Below are positions 14,659 through 20,000 of a stretch of 20,000 bases of DNA, one piece after another. Below the pieces are notes generated by a model. That model was not told where the DNA came from, did no database searches, and was given only the letters and a program-made list of their open reading frames with translations. Source of the DNA: Anaeromyces robustus (lineage: Eukaryota > Neocallimastigomycota > Neocallimastigomycetes > Neocallimastigales > Neocallimastigaceae); assembly GCA_002104895.1 (NCBI GenBank), contig MCFG01000125.1, positions 7,501-27,500 on the forward strand, given 5' to 3'. The position numbers and the translations under genes were made by a program. Positions within the stretch are counted from its first letter, which is position 1. Every line of letters starts with the position of its first letter.

Positions 14659-16024
14659 GTCTAAAAATTACTTTTTAGTTCATAACTATTAAATATCTTT
14701 TGAGGTGCTCTAAGACCATGAAGTCTTATTAAATAATTCTTATCTACATAAACTTTTCCGTTATTATCATTTATCTTTTAAGAAAAAATATTAAGAAATT
14801 AGATTAAAAAGTAAAATATTAGGGAAAAAAATGTTTAAAATATACTATATTTGGAAAATTATTTTAAAAAATGTATATTATTAAAATAAAATTTAATAAA
14901 AAAAAAAAAAAAAAACCTTTTCTAATATATTATTTGAAGGTTCTATACAATTAATTGTTGTTAACACTGATATATCAATTGATTTCTAAATATATTTATT
15001 TTAATTTCAATATTTTTTAAAAAAAAGAAATAAGAAATATTATACAATTAATATTTGTTATATATGAGTATATTATTCATATAATATACTCATATATATT
15101 AAATCTTTTAATATGATAAAAAAAATATAATTATTCAATTACTTTTTTATATTCTTCTAGTATGGAATTAATATCTTTTCTAAAATATTTTTGTGAATAT
15201 CTAATTTTTGTGTTATAAAATGATGTATTGGTAATTATGATACAATATTTTTTTATTTTATCATTATTGGTTTTATCATCAAATATCTTTTATTATTTAA
15301 ATAAAAAAAAAAAAAAAGTAATATAAAAATTAAAAAACAAAATGTTAATTAATATTTTAAATATATAAAATGTATATAATATATAAATTTTTACTTCTAA
15401 TGCAGCTGCTAAACCTTCTCCTAAAGCATTTCTTAAAATACCACCATCTCTCAAATTTATAGATTCTATTCTCTTAATTAAAGTATCATAATCATGATAT
15501 ATTTGACTTTTAGTTATGGTTTTTGCTGAATTTGATGGATAATCATTATACATAACATAATTATATATTGTGTTCTTTAATTTTATTTATACAATTATTA
15601 AAGTAATATTTAAAATAAAATAAAATAGAATAAATAAAACAAATCAAAAATAATATTAAAATATGTATAATAAATTTTAATTTATTAGTTTAATTTTGTA
15701 TATTATTATCATTATATTATTATTATATATTATATATTTATTATTGTTTTTGTTTTTTAAAACATTAAATATATATATATATACTTTTTGAATTTTTGAA
15801 GTTAGGTCATTTTCACTATTAAATTATATTAAATTATATATATAAGATATTGCTAATAATTAATTAAATTATATATAAAGAATTGTAAATTAATTATTAA
15901 AATAAAAAAAAAAAACATACTTCATAACTGGATTTAAATAATTTAAAAATCTTTGTATATGATAGGTCATACTACCAGAACCGTCAATTATAATGACTAT
16001 TTGGTTCTCTATTTCATTTGCCAT
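11496..16024 (-). CDS. MED25: Mediator complex subunit 25 (VWA and ACID domains)
   Basis: Ten exons, high to low: 16024-15921, 15815-15785, 15574-15395, 15286-15143, 14985-14917, 14774-14672, 14491-13030, 12875-12701, 12560-11801, 11608-11496. All phases agree, giving about 1046 residues. Residues 1-210 (exons 1-6) form a von Willebrand A domain: IVIIIDGSGSM holds an intact D-x-S-x-S metal site, with GILRNALGEGLAAALE and KKYCIIITNTSF as later VWA helix and strand; this domain binds the rest of Mediator. Residues about 211-660 are a Pro/Ser/Thr/Asn- then Gln-rich linker. The activator-binding ACID (PTOV) domain spans about 660-803: WQGQLCFKIEG, GSWPQKLIIEQIF (WPQKLI as in human), FGLIRFS and VLYGIVFIRF. 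A Gln-rich tail follows (20 Q, then AAQ repeats). MED25 relays signals from transcription activators to RNA polymerase II. It is longer than human MED25 (about 750) because of low-complexity inserts. Confidence 0.9.
11691..11709. repeat. Short (TAA)n tract in MED25 intron 9
   Basis: Six or so TAA units within the 192 bp intron between MED25 exons 9 and 10 (donor GTAAGT reading down from 11800, acceptor at 11609-11610). Confidence 0.8.
12110..12184 (-). repeat. Coding AAQ tripeptide repeat in MED25
   Basis: Tandem nine-base units encode Ala-Ala-Gln about eight times in the C-terminal tail. Ala codons vary between GCA and GCC, so the DNA repeat is less perfect than the protein repeat. It stands out as the least AT-rich stretch of the window. 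Confidence 0.92.
12363..12422 (-). repeat. Coding polyglutamine tract (20 Q) in MED25
   Basis: Twenty Gln codons, mixed CAA and CAG with an uninterrupted run of four CAG in the middle, begin directly after the ACID domain (after IIP). Further short Q runs lie at 11841-11858 and 11550-11594. Confidence 0.95.
13433..13545 (-). repeat. Coding AQ dipeptide repeat in MED25
   Basis: About 16 alternating Ala-Gln pairs in the linker before the ACID domain, between a charged helical stretch (SIELKLRLLQESQAKK) and a Gln-rich stretch. Codons are GCT or GCC for Ala and CAA for Gln, in six-base units. Confidence 0.92.
14568..14657. repeat. (ATT)n microsatellite in MED25 intron 6
   Basis: About 30 perfect ATT units on the plus strand, that is (AAT)n in the MED25 sense direction. 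They start about 15 bases after the donor of exon 6 (GTAATT, reading down from 14671) and fill half of the 180 bp intron. Confidence 0.95.
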
Positions 16025-16973
16025 TGTGTATTATTAATATAATTAAAACAAAAGTCAAAAAATTAAAAAAAAAAAAAATGAAAATTAAATTATTCCTATT
16101 AAATATTCCTTAAATAATAAATTGTTTCAAAGAAATTTCTCCTTTTTACTGTATTTAAAAAATTTTTTTTCATATAAAAAAAATATTATATATAATAAAA
16201 CATATATTGTTGTTGTTATTTGTTATTATAAATATATATAATTATCCTTCTTATAAATAATTCCTTAAAAATTTTAATACATTAAAAATATATAAAAATG
16301 GAGTGGTAACCGAATATAATTTTTAGAATTATATATTCATTAAAAAATTCTAATATAATAAAACATTAAAATATACATAAATAATTAATATATATATATA
16401 TGAAATTAAAAAAATTAAATAATAAATATATATATACATAAAAGTAAAAAAAAAAAAAAAAAGAAAAATAAAAAAATAAAAAAAAAAACAAATAGATTAA
16501 AAATTTTATTGATTTTGAGATACACGTGATTTAATTTTAATAAATTAAAGATTATTAAAAACATTTCACTCTCATAAATTTGATTAAAAAATTGGAAATA
16601 AAAAAAAAATTTCAAAAATAGAAGTGAAAATGAAAAGGAAAATGAAAATAGCAAAAAAATTTATATAAAAAAATTTGCATATGTCATTTCTAATTATAAA
16701 AAAAAGGTATATATATAATATCTATATATATTAAATAAATAGAAATAATAAAAAAAAAAGTATAAGAAAAATAGGTATAATAGGATTTTATAATAAGTTT
16801 TTTATTCATATTTATATTTTTATTTTTATTTTTTTTTTAAAAAAAGTATTTGAATAGATAGTAATTTTTTTTTAATAATAATTAAATTAATTAAAAAAAT
16901 GAAATAAAAATAATTATAAATAAATATATATATTTATTAATTATTTTAATTTATATAATATATAATTTAAGAA
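16025..16973. other. Intergenic region upstream of MED25, no gene seen
   Basis: It lies between the MED25 start and the stop of the next minus-strand gene, so it holds the MED25 promoter and the 3' end of the RhoGAP gene. It contains poly(A) and TA runs. A single palindromic CACGTG sits at 16523-16528, about 500 bp upstream of the MED25 ATG, and a GGAGTGGTAACCG patch at 16300-16312 is unusually GC-containing. Neither is enough to call a regulatory site. No exon or RNA gene was identified. Confidence 0.55.
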
Positions 16974-19525
16974 TTATAATTGAGCTATTGGTCCAACATC
17001 TATTGCATTTCTATCAGATTTATTTGAATTTTTATTATTTGTATCTACATTATCAAAAGCATTATTAGTAGTTTGTTTTTCATTAACAGTATTTTCAATA
17101 TCATTAATCATAGCCATATTAATATGGTTCTTTTCTTCATCAGAATTATAATCAAATATTTCTTTAGCACATCTAATAATCAAATCAACGGTTCTTACCC
17201 TACAAACTGTAGATATCATATTATTTTGACTATTTTCTGTTTTTTTAGCCTCGCCAATTAATGTTGGTCCAAATACAACACCAAGATTTTTCGAAGTCAT
17301 TAAATTTTTATCAGAATGTGCATCAACATTATTTAAATGAATACATAAAAATTTTAATGTTTCATAATTTATTTTTGGTAGTTTCTCTATAACTAAAGTT
17401 TTTATCTGATGAACTTGTTCAATTTCATCATCCATATCTAAATTTTTTATAAAAAAATTTATATTATTAAACATTATCATTATAAACATTTTATTTTATA
17501 TATATAAAAAAAAAATAATAAAAAAAAAATAAATTTTATACATTTTAATTATTTACCAATAATTTCTTTAATAGTTTCAAAAAATCTTTCAGGTATTAGT
17601 GCTTCTGGTAAATCTCTGAAGTATTGTTTTAATGTACTTGTAATTACTGGAATATCTGGGAAATCACCGTTTTCTGATATATCTGGTATATCTCCGCAAT
17701 CATATGCTCTATTTAATTTTAATATTAAAGTAATACATAATTAATTATGAAAAAAAATATTAATTGAAATAAAAATTTCATGAATTATATAAATATTCTT
17801 CATTTTTTTTTTATTAATACAAATATTTCTATAAATTTTAAAATTTACTTACTTTACTAAATTTCTTGTTTTTATTACATTACCAGATTTTCTGTATATA
17901 CCTTCAACATCTAAACCTCTCTTTTCAACTTCATTAATACAAGATTTAACAATAGCTGGGATAAAATCAATTTCATTAATACCATATGTTGATATTGTTG
18001 TACCGAATAATTTCTTTTGAGATTCTAATTCTTTAATAAAAAATTAATAATTATAATAAATTAAATTAATATTGACTGTATATATATATATATTTTTTCT
18101 TTTATATTTAATTAAACTTAATACTAATTTAAAAATTTGATATAATATAATAATATATACCTGATATCATATTAGCTTTTTGAACCTTATTAACAATACA
18201 AGAAGTAATTTTTTCAGCTTGAGCTTGACATCTTTCATGACAACGGAAACCACATGTTTTACATCTAATTTCTTTTCTCCAACATAATTCTTGACAAATT
18301 TCACTTTTAATTTTTACATATTATTTGTTAATATAAATATAAATAAAAATAAATATAAATAAATTTAAAAATATATGTTATAATAATAATAAAAAAAATT
18401 TTATTTTCAAATATCTAAATTAAAAAATTATGTTAAAATTAAAAATATATAATACAAATACCATTTTGTTGGTTTTATATAAGAATGTGAAATAAATACA
18501 TGCGGTATAACTTCATTTGTAATACTCATAGAACTTTCAATAATAGAATTTCTTCTCCTTTCTTCTCTATGATCATCTATTATCGCTATATTATTGTAAT
18601 TTAAAAAAAAAATGTTTAGAATGCTTAGATACATATAAATTAAAAATTTTCTAATTAATTCAAAAAATAATATAATATTTATAAAAATAAAAGAAAAAAA
18701 AGAAAAAAAGAATTCTTTTTTTTTTTTGCTTCATTTATTATAATAATTCTATCAATAATGTAATTAAAATAATAATAACAACAACAGTAATAATACTAAA
18801 TAATAATAATTACGTTTAACAGGAAGAGTAACTGAAAAACCTCTACTTCTTGTTTTTTTATCTTTAAATAACTTTTTATTACTAGAACTTTTAATAATCT
18901 TTTTAGCACTATTTGTTAACTTTGAAAATTTAGAACTTTTTATACTAGCATTATCCCCTCCAATATCATACATATTTCTAGTATCTTGAAAATCTGAAGA
19001 TATAGATGTAAAAGATTGAGTTTCAGATATTCTATTATTTATACCAATATCAGATTCAATTGATAAATTAATATTTTTTGATTGTTTATTTTCATTTACT
19101 AATACTTCTTTTTCCTTTTTAAGTGATTCAATAGTATGCTTTAATTCATTAAATTTATTAATATTTTCAGTAATATTAAATGTATAATTGTTTTTATATT
19201 TAAATAATTCAAGTTTAATGCTATTCTTGATTTCATCTTCAATAGTATTTTGTGATGAATTATCAGATATATCTGAAAGTTTTAACATTTCATTAACCAT
19301 TGTTTCAAAAATATTATAATAATGATTTATTCCTTCATCTGATAATAATTCTTCATTAATTGAATTAAGATTAATTATATAATCTAATATTGTTTTTAAT
19401 ATATTAACTTTAAAATCATTTATTGATAAAGCAAATTTATGTTCTTTATTTAGTTCATCAGGTATATCTTTTTTTATACTACTACTATTTCTCTTGATTT
19501 TTATTTCTAATTGATTATTTTCATT
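16974..19525 (-). CDS. C1-domain Rho GTPase-activating protein (5' end outside window)
   Basis: Six visible exons: 19525-18814, 18585-18462, 18303-18161, 18030-17853, 17708-17557, 17437-16974, in frame, giving 590 residues to the stop. The N-terminal part (about 240 residues) is helical and Lys/Glu/Asn-rich, with a likely coiled coil at KHTIESLKKEKEVLVNENK, then a basic Ser-rich stretch. A C1 zinc finger spans the second and third exons: His, twelve residues, CEIC, then CKTCGFRCHERC, with one more Cys. The RhoGAP domain follows: GIYRKSG carries the arginine finger, then YFRDLPEALIP, KFLCIHLNNV and NLGVVFGPTL. Such proteins switch off Rho/Rac/Cdc42 GTPases at membranes. The acceptor at 19526-19527 opens the first visible exon. 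In-frame stops lie just upstream in the repeat, so either an upstream exon exists or translation starts at Met 19300. The order helical-C1-RhoGAP resembles ARHGAP29/ARHGAP45/GMIP. Confidence 0.92.
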
Positions 19526-19539
19526 CTTATATTGATAAA

Positions 19540-19993
<454 letters not shown>

Positions 19994-20000
19994 ACATTAA

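Noticed and set aside
16523-16528. CACGTG E-box-like palindrome upstream of MED25
   Set aside because: A single six-base match about 500 bp from the start codon is too weak to call a site.
16415-16654. Minus-strand 79-codon frame full of Phe, Ser and Leu
   Set aside because: Reads through A/T runs in intergenic DNA; no splice signals or conserved composition.

Overview
Very AT-rich nuclear eukaryotic DNA with intron-dense protein genes (4 to 15 exons), GTA-type donors and T-rich or short AG acceptors, and very long trinucleotide and pentanucleotide microsatellites. No bacterial, organellar, viral or transposon signature was seen. The gene set (a KIN1/MARK-type kinase, PEX22, APC7, a MED25 with both VWA and ACID domains, and a C1-RhoGAP) together with the base composition and intron density fits an early-diverging fungus, most likely an anaerobic gut fungus (Neocallimastigomycota). 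A dictyostelid-like amoebozoan is the main alternative, but many introns per gene argues against it. The organism call is inference.

Layout, left to right. (1) 1-911, minus strand: 5' part of an unrecognised gene, rebuilt from four short exons and running off the left edge. (2) 912-2224: AT-rich divergent intergenic region with an (AAAAT)n array. (3) 2225-5895, plus: serine/threonine kinase in nine exons, whose first intron is almost entirely an (AAT)n array. (4) 6550-7293, minus: two-exon PEX22-like gene. (5) 7294-7706: compact divergent promoter region. (6) 7707-10927, plus: fifteen-exon APC7. (7) 10928-11495: convergent intergenic region with a (TTTTA)n array. (8) 11496-16024, minus: ten-exon MED25 with AQ, AAQ and polyQ tracts. 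(9) 16025-16973: intergenic. (10) 16974 to about 19525 and beyond, minus: C1-RhoGAP, 5' end outside the window. (11) 19541-19980: a perfect (ATT)n array, read here as intron.

All gene models were joined by hand. Each splice junction listed keeps the reading frame and uses GT...AG, and conserved motifs run across the junctions. This supports the models well, but no transcript evidence was available. The genes belong to unrelated processes (polarity signalling, peroxisome receptor recycling, cell cycle, transcription, Rho signalling), so this is an ordinary chromosomal neighbourhood and not a functional cluster. The most notable points are the hidden left-edge gene, the MED25 with an intact VWA metal site, the kinase intron built from a repeat that starts at the splice donor, and the pairing of PEX22 and APC7 across a divergent promoter.
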